From a virus, in the IMG/VR virus record IMGVR_UViG_3300042377_000343, positions 1 to 37,113 of that record: a DNA stretch of 37,113 nt; one strand, given 5' to 3'. Shown one piece after another: positions 21,221 to 28,180 of the stretch (position 1 is its first letter; each line of letters starts with the position of its first letter). The notes below the pieces were generated by a model, which was not told the origin of the DNA, searched no databases, and saw nothing but the letters and a program-made list of their open reading frames with translations. The position numbers and the translations under genes were made by a program.

Positions 21221-21324
21221 CCTACGCCGACGTCCAGGCCAAGTACGGCTACCGCCGCGCCAGCCTTTACGAAGCCGCTCGACACCTTAAACTTAACCTT
21301 AAACCCTCCAAACATCGAACATGA
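21148..21324 (+). CDS. Small helix-turn-helix protein A
   Basis: This 58-residue protein starts at ATG 21148. Residues about 10-45 read IKQAVIEAHAAGLTYADVQ then RRASLYEAARHLKL, a helix-turn-helix like those of resolvases and small phage regulators. It resembles the protein at 22282-22503 (VLEGIKHGLTAKETAYSYEY then LRAVQEAAARMKV), so the two look paralogous. Each lies one or two genes upstream of a Mom-like gene. It overlaps the preceding gene extensively in another frame. Confidence 0.55.
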   Translation: MATSRRDNYGKIKQAVIEAHAAGLTYADVQAKYGYRRASLYEAARHLKLNLKPSKHRT

Positions 21325-21569
21325 GAAAAGCCCCCATTAACCTGACCGAGTACACCCATAAGATGCCCCGCCGCTGCCACGCCCTGCTCGTCATCCTCGA
21401 CGGGGGCAAGGTCGAGCATCCCGAGTTCGTGGCCTACAGCCGGGACGAGTTCGCCACCGAGCTGGCCAAGTGGAAACGCACCGTGCTGCCTACCCTCCGC
21501 CGCTCTAACGTCGAGTTCTGGGAACTGCACAATGGCGATCACCAGGCGGTCAATCTGCTCAACCGATGA
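21321..21569 (+). CDS. Hypothetical protein upstream of the first Mom-like gene
   Basis: This 82-residue protein overlaps the HTH gene by four bases and the Mom-like gene by four bases. The sequence contains a beta segment (RCHALLVILDGG), an acidic and aromatic middle, and a charged helix (FATELAKWKRTVLPTLRR). There is no catalytic signature. Its tight coupling means it is made together with the first Mom-like protein and might assist it, for example in regulation. That link is inferred from overlap only. Confidence 0.55.
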   Translation: MRKAPINLTEYTHKMPRRCHALLVILDGGKVEHPEFVAYSRDEFATELAKWKRTVLPTLRRSNVEFWELHNGDHQAVNLLNR

Positions 21570-22282
21570 GCCTTCAACTGCCAGAAAACAAGTTGGATAA
21601 AAATAGATGCAAAATCTATTCATGCGAATTTAAGCACATTCGCCATATTTTTGAGGAGTTTCATTACAAAAAAGGTAACATGGGGGGGGGTATCAGCATT
21701 TGCTTCGCTATGTTTATTGACGGAAAAATCGCCGGAGGAAGTGTGCTTGGTAAGCCAAGACATGAGAAAAAATACAAAAGTTGCATAGACATCAGAAGGA
21801 TGGCCTGCCTAGACGACGCACCTTTTAACAGCGAGTCATGGTTCCTTGGTAAGATTATCAAATGGATTTCCTGCAATACGGATTACCAGAGCGTACTTTC
21901 ATACAGCGACATGACCGTCGGACATAAGGGTACGATATATAAAGCCTCTAACTTCAAGGAAATCGGCACTACAACCCCATCTAAATATGTAGAATGGGAG
22001 GGCCGCACTTACCATCCGCGCAGCCTTTCAATTGAAAGAGACTACTCTTACAGGCTTCGTGAGGCGGTAAAGGCCGGGGAAGCTTTGGTGAAGACCGGCC
22101 TGCCAAAGAAAATCTGGATGTATGAAATCAAAAGAAAGTCCTTGAGGTCTTCTTTTATTGTGAACAACATTTCCCAGTCCAACGACCTATTTGCGGAACA
22201 AGTGTCGAAAAAGACACGCACCGATTCCATCGGTGAGAGCGAGGTGAAAGTCCTCGGTTCCGCTCCAATTTCACAAAACTAA
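21566..22282 (+). CDS. Mom-like DNA hypermodification protein 1
   Basis: This 238-residue protein is almost the length of Mu Mom (241), whose family modifies adenines to block host restriction. Family-like features are EFHYKKGNMGGGISICFAMF near residues 31-50, the GKIAGGSVLGKP strand, and VLSYSDMTVGHKGTIYKAS at 110-128, the most diagnostic part. The extra 65-residue C-terminus is basic and Ser-rich. Base composition is clearly more AT-rich than neighbouring genes, suggesting recent acquisition. Substrate and chemistry cannot be read from sequence, so acetyltransferase-fold relatives with other targets remain possible. Confidence 0.7.
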   Translation: MSLQLPENKLDKNRCKIYSCEFKHIRHIFEEFHYKKGNMGGGISICFAMFIDGKIAGGSVLGKPRHEKKYKSCIDIRRMACLDDAPFNSESWFLGKIIKWISCNTDYQSVLSYSDMTVGHKGTIYKASNFKEIGTTTPSKYVEWEGRTYHPRSLSIERDYSYRLREAVKAGEALVKTGLPKKIWMYEIKRKSLRSSFIVNNISQSNDLFAEQVSKKTRTDSIGESEVKVLGSAPISQN

Positions 22283-22503
22283 TGAGCCGCCAGAAAATCA
22301 ATTGCTACGGGCGTCCGCCGGCAAGGCTGGCCGTCCTAGAGGGCATCAAGCATGGCCTGACGGCCAAGGAAACCGCCTACTCCTACGAGTATAGCCTCCG
22401 TGCCGTGCAGGAAGCCGCCGCCCGCATGAAGGTCTCCTTCATCTGGTCCGGCATCGGTCGCCCCCCTAAACACCTGCCTAATAATAACAATGAACATCAA
22501 TAA
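22282..22503 (+). CDS. Small helix-turn-helix protein B
   Basis: This 73-residue protein starts within the stop of the Mom-like gene (TAATG). The region ARLAVLEGIKHGLTAKETA then LRAVQEAAARMKVSFIW is a helix-turn-helix similar to that at 21148-21324. The C-terminus is Pro/Asn-rich and disordered. It may act as a repressor or coupler for the Mom-like genes, comparable in idea to the separate regulation of mom in Mu, although I see no Com-type zinc finger. It overlaps the phosphoesterase gene by 14 bases. Confidence 0.6.
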   Translation: MSRQKINCYGRPPARLAVLEGIKHGLTAKETAYSYEYSLRAVQEAAARMKVSFIWSGIGRPPKHLPNNNNEHQ

Positions 22504-23212
22504 AGGCTGGAAGCGGTTCATGGCGGTCGGCTGCTCCCACGGGATGTACGCCGATCCGAAGGCCATCTCGGGCGTCCTCAAGTTCAAGGAACGGTGGAAA
22601 CCCCATATGACCGTCCACCTAGGCGACTTCGTGGATATGACCCCCTTCATGTCGTCGGCGCGGGGTAAGGGCGACGCCGTCGAACCCGATATCGGGGGGG
22701 GGCTTAAATTTCTAGACCAGCTCCGCCCGAACGTCGTTCTGGCCGGCAACCATGAGGTACGCCTGTGGCGCGAAGCCGCCTCGGACGACGAAATCTATTC
22801 CGGCTACGCCCTCCGCCTGATCAACGACATCACCGAGCATTGCCGTAAGCGTAAAGCCCTGTTCATCGAGTACACGGGTATCTGGCAGGCGTTCCAGTTG
22901 GCCAACTACAAGTTCACCCACGGAACCGTCTACGGCGAGAACGCCCCCCGTGATATGGCTGAGATGTACGGCAATGTAATCTTCGCCCATACGCACAAGG
23001 TCGGTCGCATGACCGGGCGACGGGACGATACTCCGACGGGCATCAGCGTCGGCACCCTGACCCGTAGGGGGGCTATGGATTATGCCAATACGCGCAGGGC
23101 CACGTTCGCCTGGTCGCAGGGCATGGTCTTCGGCTACTATACCGACGAGAAACTCATCCCGTGGGTGCATGAGCAGCCGCACGGCCAAGACGAGTGGATT
23201 TTACCCGTATGA
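22490..23212 (+). CDS. Calcineurin-like metallophosphoesterase
   Basis: This 240-residue protein shows the metallophosphoesterase motif order: GCSHG (residues 14-18, with Ser-x-His where Asp-x-His is usual), HLGDFVDM, LAGNHE, a THG region and IFAHTHKVG, where Ala replaces the first Gly of GHTH. It would hydrolyse phosphomono- or diesters using two metal ions; phage relatives often act on nucleic acids or nucleotides. The odd first motif may weaken or alter one metal site. It lies between the two Mom-like genes, so a DNA-modification link is possible. Confidence 0.75.
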   Translation: MNINKGWKRFMAVGCSHGMYADPKAISGVLKFKERWKPHMTVHLGDFVDMTPFMSSARGKGDAVEPDIGGGLKFLDQLRPNVVLAGNHEVRLWREAASDDEIYSGYALRLINDITEHCRKRKALFIEYTGIWQAFQLANYKFTHGTVYGENAPRDMAEMYGNVIFAHTHKVGRMTGRRDDTPTGISVGTLTRRGAMDYANTRRATFAWSQGMVFGYYTDEKLIPWVHEQPHGQDEWILPV

Positions 23213-23436
23213 AGACCGATGATGTCCTGAAAAAACTTTGGAAAATAAAGTCCAAGGGGGCCGAAGAGATTCCTAAAGGCTTCAAGGACTTGGATCAGTT
23301 GACCAAGGACTGGAAGGTTCACCGCACGACGGCACGGGTATGGGCATTGGACTTGGTCAAGGCCGGTGAGATGAAGCAAATCAGGCTTCGCTTCTTCGAC
23401 GGTAAGCGTATCCAGATGAAATACTTTTACGGTTGA
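23209..23436 (+). CDS. Small winged-helix-like protein
   Basis: This 75-residue basic protein overlaps the phosphoesterase stop by four bases. The pattern is a helix (DDVLKKLWKIKSKG), a loop, LDQLTKDWKVHRTTARVWALDLVKAG and then KQIRLRFFDGKRIQMKYFYG, the helix-turn-helix and wing of a winged-helix fold. It is likely DNA binding. It lies upstream of the second Mom-like gene, as the HTH proteins do upstream of and after the first. A short GGTGGC/GCCACC inverted repeat follows its stop. Confidence 0.6.
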   Translation: MKTDDVLKKLWKIKSKGAEEIPKGFKDLDQLTKDWKVHRTTARVWALDLVKAGEMKQIRLRFFDGKRIQMKYFYG

Positions 23437-23474
23437 CGCCGTAGGGTGGCGGGGGGATAAAGATTTTGCCACCT

Positions 23475-23696
23475 ATGAAACAACCAATCCAACTGGAGCC
23501 GCACTCGGCTTTCGAGAAGGCCATCGTTAAGACGGACGACAAGGGCTTCATCACCTACAATTATTTTAAGCTCATCGACGTCTGCATGGAACTGCATGAT
23601 TGGGACGGAGAGACCGCCCAGGAATGGGTCGACTACAACATCGTCGGCCTTGCCGTGAACGGTTTCAAAATCTCCTACGCCTCGCTGCGTCGATGA
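23475..23696 (+). CDS. Hypothetical small acidic protein
   Basis: This 73-residue protein starts at ATG 23475. It contains KTDDKGFITYNYFKLIDVCMELHDWDGETAQEWVDYNIVG-like content, with many acidic and aromatic residues; the end is basic (ISYASLRR). There is no catalytic motif. Its stop overlaps the start of the second Mom-like gene (ATGA), so the two are co-translated. An acidic small partner of a DNA-modifying enzyme would be plausible, but this is inference only. Confidence 0.55.
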   Translation: MKQPIQLEPHSAFEKAIVKTDDKGFITYNYFKLIDVCMELHDWDGETAQEWVDYNIVGLAVNGFKISYASLRR

Positions 23697-24379
23697 CCAC
23701 CGACGATCGTATTTCCGTCAAAAGGGTAGACCCTGCCGACGTTCATCCTTGGTTACTGAATAAGCATTACGCCAAAAGGCTTTGCCCTATCTCCCATGCC
23801 TTTGCGGCTTTTGAAGGAGAGAATATGATTGGTGTGGTTACTTACGGTTGCCCTTCATCTTCTCCTTTAAGAGAGGGGGTCTGTGGCCTAGAATGGGCTG
23901 GTCATGTTCTTGAGCTTAACAGGCTTTGCTGCGAAAGCCGCAAGAACTTGGCTTCCATGATCGTAGGAAATTCTCTATCAAAGTTACCAAAGCCAAGCAT
24001 CGTCGTGTCATATGCAGACACAAACCAAGGCCATGTGGGATATGTGTATCAGGCTACTAACTTCCTCTATACTGGTCTTTCCGCAAAAAGGACAGACTGG
24101 AAGGTAAAGGGCATGGAGCATCTTCATGGCCAGACGATTGCCGACATGAGCAAGGGGCATGAGAACCGGGCTGACTTCATGCGCGAAAAATTCGGCGACG
24201 ATTTTTATCTGGAAGACCGTCCCAGAAAACACCGCTACATTTATATCGTAGCAAGCAAGACCCAGAAGAAATTAATTATTTCTGCCTTAAAGTATCCTAT
24301 TGAGATTTATCCCAAAGGTGAGTCTAAGAGATACGACGCAACTGAAGGTCACACCGACCAGACATATTTTAACATTTAA
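23693..24379 (+). CDS. Mom-like DNA hypermodification protein 2
   Basis: This 228-residue protein has a clear Mom-family pattern: NKHYAKRLCPISHAFAAF (residues 23-40), MIGVVTYGCPSSS, LELNRLCCESRKNLASMIVG, and VVSYADTNQGHVGYVYQAT (104-122) followed by NFLYTGLS. It would modify bases, probably adenine, to protect phage DNA. It is only distantly similar to the first Mom-like protein, so two separate acquisitions are likely. GC content is lower than in its neighbours. The first 24 bases nearly equal the first 24 of the next gene, suggesting insertion at that start. Confidence 0.75.
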   Translation: MTTDDRISVKRVDPADVHPWLLNKHYAKRLCPISHAFAAFEGENMIGVVTYGCPSSSPLREGVCGLEWAGHVLELNRLCCESRKNLASMIVGNSLSKLPKPSIVVSYADTNQGHVGYVYQATNFLYTGLSAKRTDWKVKGMEHLHGQTIADMSKGHENRADFMREKFGDDFYLEDRPRKHRYIYIVASKTQKKLIISALKYPIEIYPKGESKRYDATEGHTDQTYFNI

Positions 24380-24386
24380 AGCCACC

Positions 24387-26384
24387 ATGACCACCGAAGA
24401 TCGCATTTCCGGGGCGAGAGCCTATCTCGCCAAACTGCCTGCCGCCGTCGCCGGCCAAGGCGGACACCCCGCCACCTACCGCGCCGCCAGCATTCTGGCC
24501 AATGGCTTCGACCTGCCGTGGTCGGACGCCTGGTCGCTGCTTCAGGAATTCAACGCCCGTTGCTCGCCGCCGTGGTCGGAGAAAGACCTGCGGCACAAGT
24601 TGAACGACGCCTACGTCAAGCCGCACGAACGCCAGAAGGGCTGGTTGTCGAAGGGCAAGGACAACGAACGCCGGGTCGGCGCGAACGGTCGCTTCGTCTT
24701 CGACCCGAACCGGGTGGCCGAACTGGTCGATGTGCAGACGCCGTTCTCGACCGCCGACGTCCTGCTCAACTGCTTCAAGGACGAGGATATCATCTGCATC
24801 ACGAACGAGGCCGGCCAGACCGAAGACGGCAAGTGGTTTCCGGCGTCGAAGGGCATCTTTCTGACCCGTGCCGAATGGATCACCAAGTTCTTCGGCCCCG
24901 GAGCCGTGGGGGCTGCGAAGTTCGCCGGCACGGAGTCGGGGGCTTGGATTCGTATCAACCCCTTTACGAAGGACGACTTCACGGGTACGGACGGCTCGGT
25001 GTCGGCCTACCGCCACGTCTTGGTCGAGTTCGACAAGAAGGCCAAGGACGAGCAGATTGCCATCTTCCAGCAGTCAAACCTGCCCATCAGCCTGCTCGTC
25101 GACTCGGGCGGCAAGTCCGTCCACGCCTGGGTGAGGGTCGACGCCCAGACCAAGGAGCAATGGGAGGAACGCCGTAATACGGTGTATGACTACCTTTCGG
25201 ACCACGAACCAGACCCGCAGAACAAGAACCCTTCCCGCTGGAGCCGGCTGGGGGGTATCATGCGCGGCGAGAACGAGCAGAAGATTGTGGCCTTCAAGAT
25301 TGGTTCGCTGGACTGGGACGAGTTCATGGCGTGGCGGGAGGGTCAGGACTTCCCCGAGGAGGTTACGACGGACATCCTTGAGAATTACGATGTCCTGAAC
25401 GACCCTAACACGGTCATCGGCCACGGACGCTGGTTGCAGAAGGGCGGCTCGCTGCTGATCACCGCGCAGTCCGGCATCGGCAAGTCTTCCTTCGCCATGC
25501 AGATGGCCATGTCATGGGCTTGCGGACGGGAGTTGTTCGGCATCCCAGCGAAGCACCCGCTGAAGATGGGCGTCCTCCAGGCGGAGGGCGACGTCGGCGA
25601 CATGGCCCAGTCCTTCCAAGGGGTGATGTCGGGCATGAGGTTGAACAACGACGAGAAGGCGATGGTCAGGCAGCACCTGCATTTCTTTAACGAGTCGTCG
25701 AAGCGCGGTTCGGATATCATCCAGCTCGCCCGTAAGATCATCGTCCGGCATAAACTGGACGTCATAATCCTCGACCCGCTGATGGCCTACATCGGCGGCA
25801 ACATCAACGACAACGTCGATGTGACGAACTTCTGCCGTGGCCTGCTGGAGCCGATGCTCAAGGAGACGGGGTGCATCGCCATCCTGATCCACCATGAAGG
25901 CAAGCCGAAGGCCAAGGAGGTAACGGATGGCCAGACCTTCTCGGACATGATGTACAGCGGTACGGGCGGGGCGGAACTTGTGAACTATGTCCGTGCCGTC
26001 CTGAACATCCGTCGTGAGTCGAAGGACTTGCCGGTGTTCTCATTCAACCTATCGAAGCGCGGCAAGGAAGCCGGGATGCGGACGCCCGACGGCAAGCCTA
26101 CCCTTGTCCTGAAACTGAAACACGCCGATGACCGGGTCTTCTGGGAGGTCGCCCCCTTGGCCGGCGGTTTCGAGCTGCTCAAGGTCGGGCAGCAGTATCG
26201 GCACTTTGAGTCCAAGCCCCGCCTTAGCCGGGGGGCTTTGATTGAGGAACTAATCTCCGACCACAAGTTGAACCGAGACCAGGCGGAGTCCCTCATCAAG
26301 GCCATGGTGACCAACGGCATCATGGAGCCTCGGAAGGTCGGCGCGGCCCTGTACTACCAAGGCACCAAGTACGAGGCGTCCTGA
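24387..26384 (+). CDS. Primase-helicase fusion (AEP-like primase plus RepA-like ATPase)
   Basis: This 665-residue protein primes and unwinds DNA for replication. Residues 1-80 resemble a PriCT-type helical domain (LQEFNARCSPPWSEKDLRHK). Residues about 205-295 look like an archaeo-eukaryotic primase core: VEFD (213-216), SGGKSVH (240-246), and Arg-rich SRWSRLGG (283-290). A RecA-like ATPase follows: Walker A QSGIGKS (361-367), Walker B VIILDPL (459-465), and ILIHHEGK near 499. The C-terminal 80 residues form a winged-helix-like domain. With no phage polymerase present, it would load host replication enzymes. Confidence 0.85.
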   Translation: MTTEDRISGARAYLAKLPAAVAGQGGHPATYRAASILANGFDLPWSDAWSLLQEFNARCSPPWSEKDLRHKLNDAYVKPHERQKGWLSKGKDNERRVGANGRFVFDPNRVAELVDVQTPFSTADVLLNCFKDEDIICITNEAGQTEDGKWFPASKGIFLTRAEWITKFFGPGAVGAAKFAGTESGAWIRINPFTKDDFTGTDGSVSAYRHVLVEFDKKAKDEQIAIFQQSNLPISLLVDSGGKSVHAWVRVDAQTKEQWEERRNTVYDYLSDHEPDPQNKNPSRWSRLGGIMRGENEQKIVAFKIGSLDWDEFMAWREGQDFPEEVTTDILENYDVLNDPNTVIGHGRWLQKGGSLLITAQSGIGKSSFAMQMAMSWACGRELFGIPAKHPLKMGVLQAEGDVGDMAQSFQGVMSGMRLNNDEKAMVRQHLHFFNESSKRGSDIIQLARKIIVRHKLDVIILDPLMAYIGGNINDNVDVTNFCRGLLEPMLKETGCIAILIHHEGKPKAKEVTDGQTFSDMMYSGTGGAELVNYVRAVLNIRRESKDLPVFSFNLSKRGKEAGMRTPDGKPTLVLKLKHADDRVFWEVAPLAGGFELLKVGQQYRHFESKPRLSRGALIEELISDHKLNRDQAESLIKAMVTNGIMEPRKVGAALYYQGTKYEAS

Positions 26385-26388
26385 CCCC

Positions 26389-26727
26389 CTAGGAAGCCCG
26401 TGGCGGGCTTTTCTTCCTCAGTCTGAGTACTGCTGCCACCCCGACCCCCAAACAGCCTACGCCCAAGGCCCAGCCTAAATCTCGGCAGGTCTGTAGGGCT
26501 AGGGTGGCGGTGGACATATTTCGTTCCAAATCCTTGGAGTCCGACTTTAGCCCCCCGTCGGTCACCAGCATGACGAGGGCGTCCGTATTCTGGAGCTGGT
26601 CTAGGACGAAGCCTGCGATCCAAGCCGACATGGCGGCGGCTAGGCCAGATGCGATGACCAGGCCGATGACGGCGAAGAGCAGGTTGCTCTCACTTGCGTC
26701 GCTTGGAGACAGGTCTTTTTTTGGCAT
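26389..26727 (-). CDS. Two-span membrane protein beside the holin
   Basis: This 112-residue protein has two hydrophobic spans, about residues 15-41 (LLFAVIGLVIASGLAAAMSAW start) and 84-101 (LGWALGVGCLGVGVAAVL), with basic ends and a 40-residue loop probably on the periplasmic side. It overlaps the holin-like gene by 38 bases and ends the minus-strand operon. A second membrane protein next to a holin is often an antiholin or a second holin, so it may set lysis timing. Its codons overlap the plus-strand terminator at 26395. Confidence 0.6.
   Translation of the reverse strand: MPKKDLSPSDASESNLLFAVIGLVIASGLAAAMSAWIAGFVLDQLQNTDALVMLVTDGGLKSDSKDLERNMSTATLALQTCRDLGWALGVGCLGVGVAAVLRLRKKSPPRAS
26395..26416 (+). 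terminator. Terminator at the convergence point
   Basis: AGCCCG (26395-26400), loop TGG, CGGGCT (26404-26409), then TTTCTTCC. It ends the plus-strand operon 11 bases after the primase-helicase stop and lies inside the last codons of the opposing membrane-protein gene. The minus-strand side lacks a T-run, so it works mainly rightward. Confidence 0.85.
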
Positions 26728-27052
26728 CTTTTTTCGGGACGCCTACCTCGGCGTCGCCCTTGGCTTTGATATACCTCATCAGGTAATCCAGACATTCTGG
26801 CGCGGCATAGCCGCTGGCACCGACGACGCCCATTTTTAGGCCGGCGTTTTGAATATGGTCTTGGATGCAATAACCGACCAAGGCTGCGGTGATTGCAGCG
26901 GCAAGGACACGGCGGATCACCCAGCCCAGCGAGACCGGCTCGGTACTGAGGAGAAGGCGGGCTACCATCGCTAGGCCACCTAGGACGCCCGCTATGACGC
27001 CGTCTTTGACTTCCCTAGGGATGTCGTCGGGGTTGATGGGGGCGGCACTCAC
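26690..27052 (-). CDS. LydA-type holin
   Basis: This 120-residue protein has two to three hydrophobic segments: GVIAGVLGGLAMVARLLL (residues 18-35), VIRRVLAAAITAALVGYCI (45-63) and a weaker GVVGASGYAAPECLDYLMRYIK (75-96). The GVLGGLA start, Arg before the second span, and GASGY-x-A-P-E-x-LD end are typical of LydA-like phage holins. It would make the membrane lesion that releases the muralytic enzyme. The C-terminus is Lys/Arg-rich. It starts with GTG overlapping the upstream TGA (GTGA). Confidence 0.75.
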   Translation of the reverse strand: MSAAPINPDDIPREVKDGVIAGVLGGLAMVARLLLSTEPVSLGWVIRRVLAAAITAALVGYCIQDHIQNAGLKMGVVGASGYAAPECLDYLMRYIKAKGDAEVGVPKKDAKKRPVSKRRK

Positions 27053-27333
27053 GAAATCTTGGGCGGCTTGGCGTTGGGGGTGAGCAGGACTTGGCGGTAG
27101 CTCTGATCCCAGAGGACGGCGGCGAGGTCTTTGCCGGCGCGGTCGACTTGGGCTTCGGACATTTCCGGGAAGGTCAGATGGACCTGCTCATGGCATAGTA
27201 CCTCCAGGCGACGCTTGGCACCGAGGCGGGGGTCAATCTCGATGAGACCTTCGCCGATGGTCGCCTGACCCCATGCCTTCTGCCGGCCTAACTTCACATA
27301 GACCACCTTACTCTTTTGGCGTCGTTTCGTCAT
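27049..27333 (-). CDS. HExxH-motif small metallopeptidase-like protein in the lysis cassette
   Basis: This 94-residue protein starts at ATG 27333; a GTG nine codons upstream (27360) is also possible. The motif LEVLCHEQVHLTFPEM, about residues 43-58, is a zinc-protease HExxH, followed by a helix (EAQVDRAGKDLAAVLW). The N-terminus is basic, the centre beta-rich (ATIGEGLIEIDPR). Comparable short HExxH proteins occur in phages near lysis genes without an assigned role. It could cut peptide bonds in the envelope or a host protein. It lacks a visible third zinc ligand motif. Confidence 0.6.
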   Translation of the reverse strand: MTKRRQKSKVVYVKLGRQKAWGQATIGEGLIEIDPRLGAKRRLEVLCHEQVHLTFPEMSEAQVDRAGKDLAAVLWDQSYRQVLLTPNAKPPKIS

Positions 27334-28045
27334 GGGAGGAAGGTTTGTTGATGGAGTCACGCACCTTGTCGGCGAGCCACCAGAGACCGAGGCCGGAGGA
27401 GATGAGGAGGGTGCCGCCGGCGATGTACTCGAAATACGGGCTTTCGATAATGAACGGCACCGCGCCGCAGAAGGCCCCGCAGAGGAGGAGGGGCAGTCCG
27501 ATTTTCGGACCGAGGAAGGCGGTGGTCAACGCACCAATCACGGCGAGGCCGGCACCGACCCAAGTCCACGTCTGCTCGGCATGGTCCTTCTTGACCCGGT
27601 CAATCTCGGCGACGAGTTCCTTGATGCGGGTATCCTTCAGGTCGGAGACCCGCTTGGCTTCCGCCTGGTCGGCCTCCAGACGCTCCCACGCCTTGTTGAC
27701 TGCGGTGGCGAGCTTGCGTCCGAACTCCATCTGCTTGGCGTAGTCGATGGGGTCTTGCTTGGCGGCGCGGGCGACGGCGAAGGCCACATCCGCATCGGGG
27801 GGCGGGGGGAGGTATGACTGGGCTAGTCTGGACTCGGCGACGACGACCTTGGGCTTGTCGGCGTTCTTCTCGATGGCCACTAGTGCCGAGGCGACCCTGT
27901 GATCGGCCTTGTCGAGGTCTTTGCCGAGCGTGGCGACGGACGACTCCTTGGTCGGGGCGTCCGGCTGCTTAGGCAGCGGCTCGTCGATTGGCTTGCGGGT
28001 GCAACCAGCCAGAGCCACTAAGGCGATGACCAGAAGCACTCGCAC
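27308..28045 (-). CDS. Lipoprotein with C-terminal membrane spans (unimolecular-spanin-like)
   Basis: This 245-residue protein begins with a lipoprotein signal, MRVLLVIALVALAGC, with lipobox cysteine C15. A Pro-rich linker and a helical periplasmic domain follow, with a coiled coil at about residues 116-155 (RLEADQAEAKRVSDLKDTRI). Two to three spans come next, at 160-180, 183-200 and 206-224. An outer-membrane lipid anchor plus inner-membrane spans is the layout of u-spanins such as T1 gp11 (134 residues), which fuse the two membranes at lysis. The extra spans and length are unusual. The likely start is GTG at 28045. Confidence 0.6.
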   Translation of the reverse strand: MRVLLVIALVALAGCTRKPIDEPLPKQPDAPTKESSVATLGKDLDKADHRVASALVAIEKNADKPKVVVAESRLAQSYLPPPPDADVAFAVARAAKQDPIDYAKQMEFGRKLATAVNKAWERLEADQAEAKRVSDLKDTRIKELVAEIDRVKKDHAEQTWTWVGAGLAVIGALTTAFLGPKIGLPLLLCGAFCGAVPFIIESPYFEYIAGGTLLISSGLGLWWLADKVRDSINKPSSHDETTPKE

Positions 28046-28048
28046 GTC

Positions 28049-28180
28049 TTACTTGCCCTTGAGGGCGTCGAGGAGCGAGCGGCCTTTGGACTCGGCGGAC
28101 TCCAGCTTCGCACGATGCTTGCGCGAGACGAGGAGACCCGTGACCAGGCCGAGGATAAAGGAGACGATGGCGGTGATCAT
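28049..28180 (-). CDS. 43-residue single-span membrane protein in the lysis cassette
   Basis: This 43-residue protein's ATG overlaps the stop of the previous gene (ATGA). Residues 2-19 are one span ([18 protein letters not shown]), followed by SRKHRAKLESAESKGRSLLDALKGK, a basic helix facing the cytoplasm. Small single-span proteins like this in lysis clusters may act as pinholins, antiholins or spanin partners. Its position immediately before the lipoprotein gene favours a lysis role. Only the membrane topology is visible in sequence. Confidence 0.55.
   Translation of the reverse strand: MITAIVSFILGLVTGLLVSRKHRAKLESAESKGRSLLDALKGK

Noticed and set aside
27049-27360. GTG at 27360 as the start of the HExxH protein
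   Set aside because: Would lengthen the overlap with the spanin-like gene to 53 bases; ATG 27333 gives a compact basic start. Kept as an alternative only.
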